Of a DNA stretch of 64,000 bases, positions 1 through 8,905 are shown piece by piece. Location: assembly GCA_963650135.1 (NCBI GenBank), contig CAVJLG010000009.1:33892-97891 (forward strand), read 5' to 3'. This DNA is from HGM13006 sp963650135. Its GTDB lineage: Bacteria; Bacillota; Clostridia; Oscillospirales; Oscillospiraceae. Under the pieces are notes generated by a model, which did no database searches, was not told the DNA's origin, and was given only the letters and a program-made list of their open reading frames with translations. Position numbers and translations under genes: made by a program. How positions within the stretch are numbered: the first letter of the stretch is position 1; every line of letters starts with the position of its first letter.

Positions 1-2193
1 TTTGTGCTCTTGGCCATGGAATGCGCCACCGAGGGGATGGAGCAGGAAACGGTGCTGTCCTATCTCAAAACCGGCTATCCTGGTCTGACCCGGGATCAGG
101 TGGATTTGGTGGAGAACTACTGCGTGGTATGGGGCATTCGGGGTAGCCGGTTCTTCTCGGACTGGACCATGCATCCCGACGGCTACGACAGCCGCTATAC
201 CGAGCAAACCAACGAAGCCCTCCGTCAACTCTCCAAATATCAGCAGAGCGCCATTTTTCCGCTCAAGCGCCTTTCCGACGGCATGAAAACCGCCCAGGAC
301 GTGCGCGAGCAGCTGACGGCTCTCTATACGTTTATGACCGAAACTCAGCTCTATGAGCAGCTCCAGCAGCAAATTGCCCGGGAAACCCAAGAAGGTGCGC
401 TGGAAGCCGCCCAGGAGACGGCCCAGATTTATACTATTCTGCTTACCTGCCTCCAGCAAACCGCCGATGTGGCCGGTTTCCTGCGTCTGGGGGGCAGCGA
501 GCTGTGCCGGATGCTGAAGCTGGCCCTTTCTCAGTACCAGGTGGGCACCATTCCCGCGGTGCTGGATGCAGTGACGTTCGGCTCCGTGGCCTCTATGCGC
601 GGAAAACAGCCCAAGCTCCTGTATGTTTTGGGTGCCAATCAGAGCAGTATGCCCTCGGTAAGCGTGGGCGGAAGCCTGTTGTCCGAGCAGGAGCGGCAGA
701 CCCTGCGGCAGCAGTTTGATATCTGCCTGGCCCCGGACGCCGAGGGAAATTTACAGCGGCAGCTATTGGAGCTGTATGGCGCATTTACCTGCCCCACCCG
801 GTATTTATATGTATCCTATCTCACCGGCGGAGAGCATACGCCGTCGTTCTTGGTAGAGCGGATTTTGCAGCTATTCCCCGATGCGCCCGGCGCTGCCCCT
901 GCCGATACCGGCTATACGACCCAAAGTGCCGCCCAGGTGTGCCTATCCGCCCAGGAGGAGGACGGCACCGTGCCCCTGGGTTCGGCCATTTCTGCGGCGG
1001 CTCGGCAGCTTCCGAACCTGAGAGCGGCATTGGAGCAGGGGAAAACCTGGTCCGAGCCCCGGGATACCTGGGTGTCCGAAGAGATTGCCCGGGCCCTGTT
1101 TGGCGATCCGGTGGCACTGACTGCCTCGAAGCTGGACCAATTTGCCGCCTGCCCCCTGGAATTCTTCCTGCTCTATGGGCTCAAGGCCAAAATCCGCCAG
1201 GAAGCGACCTTTGACGCGGCGGAATTCGGCACCTTTGTCCATTTTATCTTGGAAAAGTCCGTTCCGCAGCTGTTGCAGCATCCCGGCGCTTACAGCGAAG
1301 AAGCCAGCATGCAGCTGGTAGAAGACCAAATGGCGGAATATACCTCCGACCATCTTTCCCATATTCAGCAGACCAATCGCCAGAGCTATCTGCTCCAGCG
1401 GAACCGCCGGGAGGCCGCACTGCTGGTGCAGGAGATCTCTCAGGAACTCACCACCACGGATTTTGTGCCCTGTGGCTATGAAATCAGTCTGGGCGGACGA
1501 GACGGACTCCCTGCGCTGTCCGTTCAGGGGCAGCTGGGCACCGGTACTCTTAGTGGATTTGTGGACCGGGCCGATCTATGGCGCGCGCCTCAGGGGAATT
1601 TTCTGCGTATCATCGACTATAAAACCGGAACCAAGAAATTTGACTATACCGACCTCACCGGCGGCGCAGGCATGCAGATGCTGCTCTATCTCTTTGCCCT
1701 GGAGCAGTCCGGGCTGCCGGGCATTGCCCAGGACGTGATCCCGGCGGGGGTGCTCTATCTGCCTGCCAAGCGAGAATTCCGCAGCGCCACCGGCCCCCAG
1801 GACCCCAAGGCCGAGGCAGCGCCCATCCCGCGCAGCGGCGTAATTCTGTCGGAGGACGGCGTACCGGAGGCCATGGAGCACAGCGACGCCCCCCACTACA
1901 TGCCCGCCAAGCGTGGAAAACTGGACAGCGATTATGTTCTGTCCCGGCATCAGTTTGTGGCGCTTCGAGACTATGTGCAGGACCGGATGGCCCAGGTAGT
2001 GGACCGGATTCTGGGTGGCTATTTCCCGGCAAAGCCCTTCTATCGGGGCATGTCCCACGATCCGTGCAGCTGGTGTAAATATGCCTCCGTCTGCCAGAAG
2101 GACCCGCAGTTCCGCAAGAGCTGCTATCACCCCAGCGTTACCCCCAAGCAGTTTTGGGCACTTTTCAGCAAAGGAGATGAGCAAAATGGCTGA
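1..2193 (+). CDS. addB: ATP-dependent helicase/nuclease subunit B (AddB), 5' truncated by window edge
   Basis: This is the C-terminal 730 residues of AddB, which with AddA forms the helicase-nuclease that resects double-strand breaks for recombination. The reading frame is open from base 1, so the true start lies upstream. The C-terminal RecB-like nuclease is visible as a GFVDRAD segment followed by IIDYKTG, which carries the D and K of the PD-(D/E)xK site. The [4Fe-4S] ligands characteristic of AddB are present: a lone Cys in FAACPLEFF and a distal C-x2-C-x5-C (PCSWCKYASVC, near 2064-2093). The stop overlaps the addA start by 8 bases, as expected for a translationally coupled addBA operon. 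No truncation is seen other than the window edge. Confidence 0.95.
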   Translation, partial: FVLLAMECATEGMEQETVLSYLKTGYPGLTRDQVDLVENYCVVWGIRGSRFFSDWTMHPDGYDSRYTEQTNEALRQLSKYQQSAIFPLKRLSDGMKTAQDVREQLTALYTFMTETQLYEQLQQQIARETQEGALEAAQETAQIYTILLTCLQQTADVAGFLRLGGSELCRMLKLALSQYQVGTIPAVLDAVTFGSVASMRGKQPKLLYVLGANQSSMPSVSVGGSLLSEQERQTLRQQFDICLAPDAEGNLQRQLLELYGAFTCPTRYLYVSYLTGGEHTPSFLVERILQLFPDAPGAAPADTGYTTQSAAQVCLSAQEEDGTVPLGSAISAAARQLPNLRAALEQGKTWSEPRDTWVSEEIARALFGDPVALTASKLDQFAACPLEFFLLYGLKAKIRQEATFDAAEFGTFVHFILEKSVPQLLQHPGAYSEEASMQLVEDQMAEYTSDHLSHIQQTNRQSYLLQRNRREAALLVQEISQELTTTDFVPCGYEISLGGRDGLPALSVQGQLGTGTLSGFVDRADLWRAPQGNFLRIIDYKTGTKKFDYTDLTGGAGMQMLLYLFALEQSGLPGIAQDVIPAGVLYLPAKREFRSATGPQDPKAEAAPIPRSGVILSEDGVPEAMEHSDAPHYMPAKRGKLDSDYVLSRHQFVALRDYVQDRMAQVVDRILGGYFPAKPFYRGMSHDPCSWCKYASVCQKDPQFRKSCYHPSVTPKQFWALFSKGDEQNG

Positions 2194-5100
2194 GCTGACC
2201 CCCCAGCAGCGGGCCGTGGTGGAAAATCGTGGCGGAACACTGCTGGTATCCGCCGCCGCCGGTTCCGGCAAAACCAAAGTGCTGGTAGACCGGGTGGTAG
2301 AGATGATCCGCAGCGAGGGAAAGAACATCCACGAGTTTCTGATTATCACCTTTACCAACGCCGCTGCCGCAGAGCTCCGAAGCAAGATCTCCGCAGCTCT
2401 GGGAAAAGCACTGGCCGCCGAGCCGGATAACCGTCACCTGCGCCGTCAGCTGAATCTGATGCATTTGGCGCAGATTTCGACGGTGCATGCCTTTTGCGGC
2501 GCACTGATTCGGCAATATGGCTATCAGCTGGAGGTGCCGCCGGACTACGCCATGCTGGAGGACGCCCGGAAAGAGGAGATGCTAAGCCGGATTCTCACGG
2601 ACCTGCTGGAAGAGTGCTATGCCAATATGACCCCGGAATTCTCTCTGCTCACCGATACCCTGGGGGCAGGCCGGACCGACAGCGCCCTGGAAAAGCTGGT
2701 GCGGGATTTGTTTGAAAAAATGCTGGCCCAGCCCAATCCCCAGGAATGGCTTCGGAATCTGCCGTTGGAACTGACGGAGGCCCAGGAGCCCGGACATACC
2801 GTTTTCGGCAAAATTCTCCTGGAAAATGCCCGCCAGCGCATCACCTGGCTCATTGACCGCCACACCTGGGCCATCGGGCAGATGCAGGGCGATGAAAAGC
2901 TCATGAAAAAGTTTCTCCCGGCCTATGAGAATCAAAAGCGCAGTCTCGAAGCCATTCTGAATGCGCTGGACGGCCCATGGGATGAAATTGCGCCGCTGCT
3001 GGGGCTGGATTATCCCCGGCTGGTGGTACAAAAATATCCGGACCCGGTGCATCTTGGCGCCATCAAAGCCGTCCGGGCGGATCTAAAAAAGCAGCTGGAG
3101 AAGCTGTCTACGCTGTTTTCACGGCCCGGCGCAGAGCTTTTGCAGGAGCAGAATGCGCTTGCCCCGGCCCTCCGCGCCCTGTGTGACCTGGCGCTGGAGC
3201 TGGAGCGTCGATTTTCCGCGGAGAAGCGCCGGAAAAACCTGCTGGACTTCTCTGACCTGGAGCACCTTGCCATTCGCCTTTTGGTGGACGCCCAGGGTCG
3301 CCCCACCGATGTGGCAAAGGAAGTTGCCCAGGGCTATGCAGAGATCATGGTAGACGAATATCAGGACTCCAACCGGGTGCAGGAGCTGATTTATACCGCC
3401 ATCGTCCGGGGAAAAGATGAAAACCGCTTCCTGGTGGGCGACGTGAAGCAGTCCATCTACGGCTTTCGCCAGGCGGAACCGGCGCTGTTCCTGGAAAAAT
3501 ACCAAAGCTATCTTCCCGCCGAGCAGGCTGCCGATGGGGAACCCCGAAAGCTGATTTTGTCGAAAAACTTCCGCTCCCGTCCGGAAATTCTGGAGGCGAC
3601 GAACCATACCTTTTCCTGCATTATGAGCTCGGAGGTGGGCGAGCTGACCTATGGAGCCGATGAGCGGCTGTATCCCGGCCTTTCGGACTATCCCCAGGAC
3701 GGGCAGCACCATGTGGGCCTGTATCTTCTATCCACCCCCAAAAGTACGCAAGATCAGGAGGACAGCGCCCAGGACGACCTGACCAAATACCAAAAGGAAG
3801 CTGCATGGGTGGCCCATCGCATTGTGTCGCTGCTGGATTCCGGCCTTCCCATCCGGGACGGAGAGGGAACCCGCGCCGCCCAGCCCAAGGATATCGCCAT
3901 TTTGTTCCGCTCCCGTTCGCCCATGAGCATTTATCAGAATGCGCTGCTGCGGGCCGGAGTGCCGGTGGCCGGTGGCGCTGGGGGCGATTTGTTTGAAACC
4001 CCGGAGGTGCAGGTTCTGCTGAATCTCCTGCGGGTGCTGGACAATCCCCATCAGGATATCCCGCTGCTGGCAGTGCTGTGCAGCCCCCTATATCGGCTCA
4101 GCAACGATCAGCTGGGCAGAATTCGCGCTGCCAGCTCCCAGCCGAGATTCTATGACGCCATGACCGAATGCAGCGAGGATTGGTGTGTGCGCACCCTGAA
4201 CGATTTGGAGGCCCTTCGGCAAAAGGCCGCTGCCACCTCCGCAGACCGGCTTGTATGGGAGTTGCTGGAGAATACGGGCCTGCTGAGCGCCTACAGCGCC
4301 ATGGATCAGGGGCAGCGCCGCCGGAGTAATCTCCTGCGCATCTACGACATTGCCCGGGAAACTGCGGGCGGCGGCTATCTCTATCTCTATGAGCTGATCC
4401 GCACCCTGGACCGGCTGGAGCAGTCCGGCGCAGAAGGGGACCCCGGCAGTCAGGACGGCGTGACCCTTACCACCATTCATAAATCCAAGGGCCTGGAATA
4501 TCCCATTGTATTCCTCTGCGATTTGTCCCGTCAGTTTAATTTTCGGGAACTCAGTGACCCGGTGCTGCTGGACGGGGACTTGGGCATCGGCGCAAAGATC
4601 ACCAATCCGGACCGCCGCATCCGCTATCCCGGCCTATGCTATCAGGCCCTGGAGGTGAAAAAGCGGAAGCAGCTGATTGCCGAGGAAATGCGGATTCTCT
4701 ATGTGGCCATGACCCGGCCAAAGGATTACCTATTTATGACCTATACCGGCGAAAAGCTCTCCGGCGTTTTGGAGGGACTGCTGCCCGGTGCCGGCTGTCC
4801 TGCGGAACCCTGGGCCGTGCGGGATGTCCGCTGTCTGGGGGATTGGGTGCTGCTTGCAGCGCTGTCCCGGGTGGAGGCAGGGGAGCTGTTCCAGCTCTGC
4901 GGTAGGCCTCAGTGCCAGCTACAAGTATCTGATTCTCCCTGGCAAATTGAATTTGAGACAATTGAAACGGTTCCGGAGGCCCATTATACCCCATCCCAGT
5001 CCCAGACAGCCCAAACGGCGGTCCCGGTGCCTGCGCCGGAGCAGCTGGTTCGGGCCATGCAGTGGCAGTATCCCCATCAGGCGGCGGGCCACACCCCCTC

Positions 5101-5731
5101 CAAGGTTACCGCAACGGAGCTCAAGGGCCGCGCCAAGGATCAGGAGGCCCAGGAGGATGCTGCAGCCCCCCGGAGGATGCCGAAGCTCAGCCGCCCGGAA
5201 TTCATTTTGGAGCATCAGGGCCTTTCTCCCACAGAGCAGGGCACCGCAGCCCATCAATTCCTCCAATACGCCAATTTTTCCGTGCTGACCACCCAGGACG
5301 GGGTGATTTCCGAGCTGGACCGGATGGTGGACGAGGAATTTCTCACGGAAGCCCAGGCCCAAGCGGTTGATCCGGAAGAGATCGTTGGGCTATTCACCAG
5401 TCCCCTGGGGCAGCGGATGCTGTCGGCCAAGGAGCTGCTGCGGGAGTTTAAATTCTCACTGCTCACCGACGCCGATACCATCTATCCCGGTTTGGAAGGG
5501 GAACAGGTGCTGCTCCAGGGCGTAGTGGACACCGCCATTCTGGAACCGGACGGCATTACCGTCATCGATTTTAAAACAGACCGAGTATCCTCGGACGGCG
5601 CCGAGGCCCGGGCCCAAGGCTATCGTGGGCAGCTGGAAACCTATCGGGATGCATTGTCCCGGATTTTCGCGCGGCCTGTGAAGCAAACCGTACTGTACTT
5701 TTTGAAGCCTGGCAAGGAGGTTATCCTATGA
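2186..5731 (+). CDS. addA: ATP-dependent helicase/nuclease subunit A (AddA)
   Basis: The product is a 1181-residue UvrD-like helicase with a C-terminal nuclease, a typical AddA length. The ATG at 2186 is chosen because AAGGAG lies 9 bases upstream; the ATG at 2177 touches that site. Walker A is SAAAGSGKT (Lys29) and motif II is DEYQD near residue 390. They are followed by GDVKQSIYGFRQ, the NFRSR motif, the motif V region TIHKSKGLEYP and motif VI LYVAMTRPKDYL. The nuclease has GTAAHQF and VIDFKTDR (Asp1128, Lys1130). With AddB it processes double-strand breaks, and in this family the AddA nuclease cuts the 3' strand. The stop overlaps the next gene by ATGA, so the operon continues into the HAD hydrolase. 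Confidence 0.97.
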   Translation: MAELTPQQRAVVENRGGTLLVSAAAGSGKTKVLVDRVVEMIRSEGKNIHEFLIITFTNAAAAELRSKISAALGKALAAEPDNRHLRRQLNLMHLAQISTVHAFCGALIRQYGYQLEVPPDYAMLEDARKEEMLSRILTDLLEECYANMTPEFSLLTDTLGAGRTDSALEKLVRDLFEKMLAQPNPQEWLRNLPLELTEAQEPGHTVFGKILLENARQRITWLIDRHTWAIGQMQGDEKLMKKFLPAYENQKRSLEAILNALDGPWDEIAPLLGLDYPRLVVQKYPDPVHLGAIKAVRADLKKQLEKLSTLFSRPGAELLQEQNALAPALRALCDLALELERRFSAEKRRKNLLDFSDLEHLAIRLLVDAQGRPTDVAKEVAQGYAEIMVDEYQDSNRVQELIYTAIVRGKDENRFLVGDVKQSIYGFRQAEPALFLEKYQSYLPAEQAADGEPRKLILSKNFRSRPEILEATNHTFSCIMSSEVGELTYGADERLYPGLSDYPQDGQHHVGLYLLSTPKSTQDQEDSAQDDLTKYQKEAAWVAHRIVSLLDSGLPIRDGEGTRAAQPKDIAILFRSRSPMSIYQNALLRAGVPVAGGAGGDLFETPEVQVLLNLLRVLDNPHQDIPLLAVLCSPLYRLSNDQLGRIRAASSQPRFYDAMTECSEDWCVRTLNDLEALRQKAAATSADRLVWELLENTGLLSAYSAMDQGQRRRSNLLRIYDIARETAGGGYLYLYELIRTLDRLEQSGAEGDPGSQDGVTLTTIHKSKGLEYPIVFLCDLSRQFNFRELSDPVLLDGDLGIGAKITNPDRRIRYPGLCYQALEVKKRKQLIAEEMRILYVAMTRPKDYLFMTYTGEKLSGVLEGLLPGAGCPAEPWAVRDVRCLGDWVLLAALSRVEAGELFQLCGRPQCQLQVSDSPWQIEFETIETVPEAHYTPSQSQTAQTAVPVPAPEQLVRAMQWQYPHQAAGHTPSKVTATELKGRAKDQEAQEDAAAPRRMPKLSRPEFILEHQGLSPTEQGTAAHQFLQYANFSVLTTQDGVISELDRMVDEEFLTEAQAQAVDPEEIVGLFTSPLGQRMLSAKELLREFKFSLLTDADTIYPGLEGEQVLLQGVVDTAILEPDGITVIDFKTDRVSSDGAEARAQGYRGQLETYRDALSRIFARPVKQTVLYFLKPGKEVIL

Positions 5732-6390
5732 TTTCCGGCGTTATTTTCGATATGGACGGCCTGATGACCGATACCGAGCGACTGTATATTGACCTCTGGT
5801 GCCAGATTTTAAGGGAACAGGGCATGGAGGAACACCGCGATGTGGTCACCCGCTGCATCGGCATGGATCACGGCAAAATGCGCGCATACATAAAGGATAC
5901 TCTGGGCGCGGATTTTGACTATCTCTCGGTGCTGACGGAGGTGGGCCATCGCTCCGAGGCCTATTGCCGGGAGCACGGAATCCCCGTCAAACCCGGGCTG
6001 TATACGCTGCTGGATTATCTCGATCAGGAGAAGATTCCCTATGCGGTGGCGACCTCCAGCCGCGGGGAAGGGGCACGGTCGAAGCTTGAAAAAATCGGCG
6101 TTCTGTCCCGGCTCCACGGACTGGTCACCGGCGACATGGTAACGAAGGGAAAGCCCGACCCGGAAATCTTCCTTCGGGCAGCAGAAACGCTCCAGTTTCC
6201 GCCGGAACACTGCCTGGTGCTGGAGGATTCACCCCACGGCATTCTGGCAGCACACAAAGCAGGCTGCCTGCCCATGATGATTCCCGATCTCTGGCCGCCG
6301 GATGATGACATCAAGGCACTGCTTTATGCCCAGGGCGAAACGCTGCTGGACGTCATTCCGGTGCTTCGGGGGCAAAAAATCCTGGCCTAG
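5728..6390 (+). CDS. HAD-superfamily hydrolase, beta-phosphoglucomutase/phosphatase type
   Basis: This 220-residue HAD subfamily IA protein starts inside the addA stop (ATGA overlap). Motif I is DMDGLMTDTE (nucleophile Asp8, acid/base Asp10), motif II lies in VATSS, motif III is the Lys in GKPDPEIF, and motif IV is LEDSPHG. The helical cap sits between motifs I and II, as in beta-phosphoglucomutases and small sugar-phosphate phosphatases. The substrate cannot be told from sequence. The overlap suggests co-transcription with addAB, but no functional link to recombination is evident. Confidence 0.9.
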   Translation: MISGVIFDMDGLMTDTERLYIDLWCQILREQGMEEHRDVVTRCIGMDHGKMRAYIKDTLGADFDYLSVLTEVGHRSEAYCREHGIPVKPGLYTLLDYLDQEKIPYAVATSSRGEGARSKLEKIGVLSRLHGLVTGDMVTKGKPDPEIFLRAAETLQFPPEHCLVLEDSPHGILAAHKAGCLPMMIPDLWPPDDDIKALLYAQGETLLDVIPVLRGQKILA

Positions 6391-6405
6391 CATTTTTTCG
6401 CCGGG

Positions 6406-6417
6406 TATGATATCATA
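6406..6417. promoter_or_regulatory. 12-bp perfect palindrome, possible promoter/operator of dusB
   Basis: TATGATATCATA reads identically on both strands and lies 24 bases before dusB. Its first half, TATGAT, would serve as a -10 box, but no good -35 sits 16-18 bases upstream. It may be a weak promoter, an operator or chance. Confidence 0.3.
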
Positions 6418-6441
6418 GCGGGCAGAAAGGGGAATCACCCA

Positions 6442-7389
6442 ATGTCAACACCAAAACTGATTCTGGCGCCCATGGCGGGCGTTACGGATTATGCATACAG
6501 GACCATTGCCGCTGAAATGGGCGCAGACGTTACCGTCACCGAAATGGTATCCTCCCGCGCCATGTGCTACGGCGACAAAAAGACCGCAAAGCTCCTGCGC
6601 AAGACCCCCATCGGCATTTGCGGCGTGCAGATTTTCGGCAACGATCCGGAATTTATGGCAAAAGCCGCGAAGCTCACGCTGGAAGCGTCCAGCTGCGACT
6701 TTATCGATATCAATATGGGCTGTCCCATGCCCAAAATTTCCGGTGCGGGTGACGGTGCCGGGCTGATGAAAACGCCTGAGCTGGCCGCGGACATTGTTCG
6801 GGCCGTGGTAGAGGCGGTGCCGGTGCCTGTAACGGTCAAAATGCGCAAGGGATGGGACAAGAGCCATGTGAACTGCGTGGAGCTGAGCCAATTGGTTGAA
6901 CAGGCCGGGGCTGCGGCGGTGGCGGTTCATGGCCGCACCCGGGTCCAGCTTTACACCGGGCGGGCCGATTGGGACTGCATCCGGGACGTAAAGCAGGCGG
7001 TGAACATCCCCGTCTATGCCAATGGCGACGTGGACTCCCCCGAAGCGGCACTGCACATTCTCCGGTATACCGGGGCAGACGGCGTGATGATTGGCCGTGC
7101 AGCATTTGGCGACCCGTATTTATTCTCCACGATTCGTGCAGCATTGGACGGCAAGGAAATTCCCCAGCGTCCGCCCCTGGAGCAGCGAATGGACACGGCA
7201 CTGCGGCAATTTGAGATTGCATTGGAGGACAAGGGGGAGCATATTGCTTGTCTGGAAGCCAGAAAGCATCTGTGCTGGTATCTCCACGGGGTTCCCCATG
7301 CCAGCTTCTATAAAAAGGACATCTCCCAGGTGTCCAGCAAAGAGGAAGTTTATACGCTGGTAAAACGCGTCAAACGGGATTTGAGGTGA
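6442..7389 (+). CDS. dusB: tRNA-dihydrouridine synthase (DusB type)
   Basis: This 315-residue flavoenzyme reduces uridine to dihydrouridine in tRNA D-loops using FMN and NADPH. The N-terminal APMAGVTDYAYR, the INMGCPMPK motif with catalytic Cys94, VTVKMRKGWD, HGRTR and the phosphate-binding GVMIGRAAFG follow the Dus TIM-barrel order. The usual GxGAALL loop after the cysteine reads GDGAGLM here. AGAAAGGGG lies upstream of the ATG. The stop is 4 bases before the sigma factor start, so dusB is probably co-transcribed with the sigma/anti-sigma pair. Confidence 0.94.
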   Translation: MSTPKLILAPMAGVTDYAYRTIAAEMGADVTVTEMVSSRAMCYGDKKTAKLLRKTPIGICGVQIFGNDPEFMAKAAKLTLEASSCDFIDINMGCPMPKISGAGDGAGLMKTPELAADIVRAVVEAVPVPVTVKMRKGWDKSHVNCVELSQLVEQAGAAAVAVHGRTRVQLYTGRADWDCIRDVKQAVNIPVYANGDVDSPEAALHILRYTGADGVMIGRAAFGDPYLFSTIRAALDGKEIPQRPPLEQRMDTALRQFEIALEDKGEHIACLEARKHLCWYLHGVPHASFYKKDISQVSSKEEVYTLVKRVKRDLR

Positions 7390-7393
7390 GGAT

Positions 7394-7999
7394 TTGGACG
7401 AACTGGAACTGATTCGCCAGGCAGGTCAGGGGGATGAAAGCGCCTTTGAGCAGTTGGTCATCGCCTATGAAAAGCCGGTTTATAACCTGTGCCTGCGCAT
7501 GTGCGGCGACAGGGACGAGGCCTTTGACCTGTCCCAGGACACATTTATCAAGGCATGGCATGCAATTTCCATGTTTCAAGGGGACAGCAAGTTTCAAACA
7601 TGGCTCATGCGCATTGCATCCAATACCTGCATCGACCATTTACGAAAGAAAAAACGCAAAAACGTCATTCCCATGACTGACCTGGACCGGGAGGACGAGC
7701 CTCTGGAGCGGCAAATTGCGGATTATGAGACTGACCCCGCAGTTTTGGCGGAGAAGGCCCAGGATCACGAGGCGGTTCGGGAAGCCATGTCTCAGCTGCC
7801 GGACCAGGATCGGCTGATTCTGTCTATGCGCGCCATCGAGGATATGAGCTATCGGGAAATCGGCGAGGCGCTGGAGCTCCAGCCGGGGACCGTGAAGTCC
7901 CGCATTTCCCGTGCCAGAGAGAAAATACGGCGCAGTCTGGATGGGAACCTTTTTGATTTTTCATCGTCCAAAAAAGGGAAGGGGGGAATGCGATCTTGA
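7394..7999 (+). CDS. RNA polymerase sigma factor, ECF (sigma-70 family)
   Basis: This 201-residue two-domain sigma factor starts at TTG 7394 behind GTGAGGA. Region 2 runs from about residue 20 to 90, with the core-binding stretch around DEAFDLSQDTFIKAW and the -10-reading WLMRIASNTCIDHLRKKK. Region 4 is a helix-turn-helix (MSYREIGEALELQPGTVKSR) after QLPDQDRLIL. Regions 1 and 3 are absent, as in ECF factors of the SigW/RpoE type. The stop overlaps the TTG start of a zinc-finger anti-sigma factor, the usual arrangement in which the partner holds the sigma factor inactive at the membrane. Confidence 0.93.
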   Translation: MDELELIRQAGQGDESAFEQLVIAYEKPVYNLCLRMCGDRDEAFDLSQDTFIKAWHAISMFQGDSKFQTWLMRIASNTCIDHLRKKKRKNVIPMTDLDREDEPLERQIADYETDPAVLAEKAQDHEAVREAMSQLPDQDRLILSMRAIEDMSYREIGEALELQPGTVKSRISRAREKIRRSLDGNLFDFSSSKKGKGGMRS

Positions 8000-8808
8000 A
8001 GACCTGTGAAGACTATATTGCAGATATGAACCTGAGCATCGATGGGCTGCTGAGCCCGGAAGAAGAGCAGGCGCTTCAGGCGCATCTTGCAGACTGCCCC
8101 AGCTGCCGCAGTCTTTACCGTTCCTACCGGGAGATTCAGGACGCCATTGATGAGGCCGAGGTGGAGCCGCCCAAGGGTCTGCGCCACAGCGTCATGACCC
8201 AAATCCGAGAGGAAAAGGTCCGGCACAGCCCCAAGGGGGTATTAAAGCGCATGCGTTTTACGCTGGTAGCCGCCGTGATTGCCCTGGTGGTTGTATCCGC
8301 GGGAAAATATATTGGCACACCCCATGGCAGCACCGCCGCCAGCAGCGAGATGGAAACCGCCGCAGCCGCCGAGGCCGCAGAAGCCGCTCCCCAGGACGAA
8401 GGAACCGCATTTGCCGCTGCACCGCAGGATGTGCCGGAAAATGCAGACACGGCAGAAGCGGCCGCAGAAGCCGCAGAGGGGGATTCTCCGGTAGAAGAAT
8501 ACGCCGAGAACGATGCGCCCATGGTCGGGGCCGCAAATCCCGAGACAGCGGATACCTCGGATACCATGCTGATTATCTGGTCTGCCATGCAGCAGGACGG
8601 CTATGTGGGCGACCTTTATCTGGTGGATACCACGGAAACGGAGCTGTTTCAGCTCCTGCCCAATGCGGAAATCGTGGCACTGTCCTCGGGCGATATCGTA
8701 TACAAGATCAGCGCCAGCGATTACGCTTTGGTTTCGGATGAGCTGCCCGCCGTGGAATCCATGGAGTCGGCAACGGAATCCGATGATATTTATTTAAGCC
8801 TGAACTAA
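7996..8808 (+). CDS. Anti-sigma factor with N-terminal zinc finger (RsiW-like), membrane anchored
   Basis: The 270-residue product starts at TTG 7996, overlapping the sigma gene stop. The N terminus carries the anti-sigma zinc motif H-x3-C-x2-C (His30, Cys34, Cys37 in HLADCPSC). One membrane segment lies near residues 80-100 (LVAAVIALVVVSAG). The outer part is rich in Ala and Glu up to about residue 180 and ends in a more ordered domain of about 80 residues that I do not recognise. By analogy with ZAS-family anti-sigma factors it binds the upstream sigma factor in the cytoplasm, and its outer part would sense envelope stress or be cut by proteases. The signal is unknown. Confidence 0.85.
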   Translation: MKTCEDYIADMNLSIDGLLSPEEEQALQAHLADCPSCRSLYRSYREIQDAIDEAEVEPPKGLRHSVMTQIREEKVRHSPKGVLKRMRFTLVAAVIALVVVSAGKYIGTPHGSTAASSEMETAAAAEAAEAAPQDEGTAFAAAPQDVPENADTAEAAAEAAEGDSPVEEYAENDAPMVGAANPETADTSDTMLIIWSAMQQDGYVGDLYLVDTTETELFQLLPNAEIVALSSGDIVYKISASDYALVSDELPAVESMESATESDDIYLSLN

Positions 8809-8810
8809 AT

Positions 8811-8853
8811 AAAACACCGGAGGGCAATTTCAATCTTGCCTTCCGGTGTTTTC
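8811..8853 (+). terminator. Intrinsic terminator after anti-sigma gene
   Basis: A strong hairpin has arms AAAACACCGGAGGGCAA and TTGCCTTCCGGTGTTTT with an 8-base loop. It ends the addBA-dusB-sigma transcript at a convergent junction. Confidence 0.85.
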
Positions 8854-8861
8854 ATTCCCAT

Positions 8862-8900
8862 AGAAAAAGAGCGTGCTGCATCTCATCATGCAACACGCTC
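8862..8900 (-). terminator. Intrinsic terminator of the nucleoside ABC operon
   Basis: Arms GAGCGTGCTGCAT and ATGCAACACGCTC form a 13-bp hairpin with one wobble pair. On the minus strand it is followed by a five-T run, just beyond the last permease gene. Confidence 0.8.
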
Positions 8901-8905
8901 TAGAT

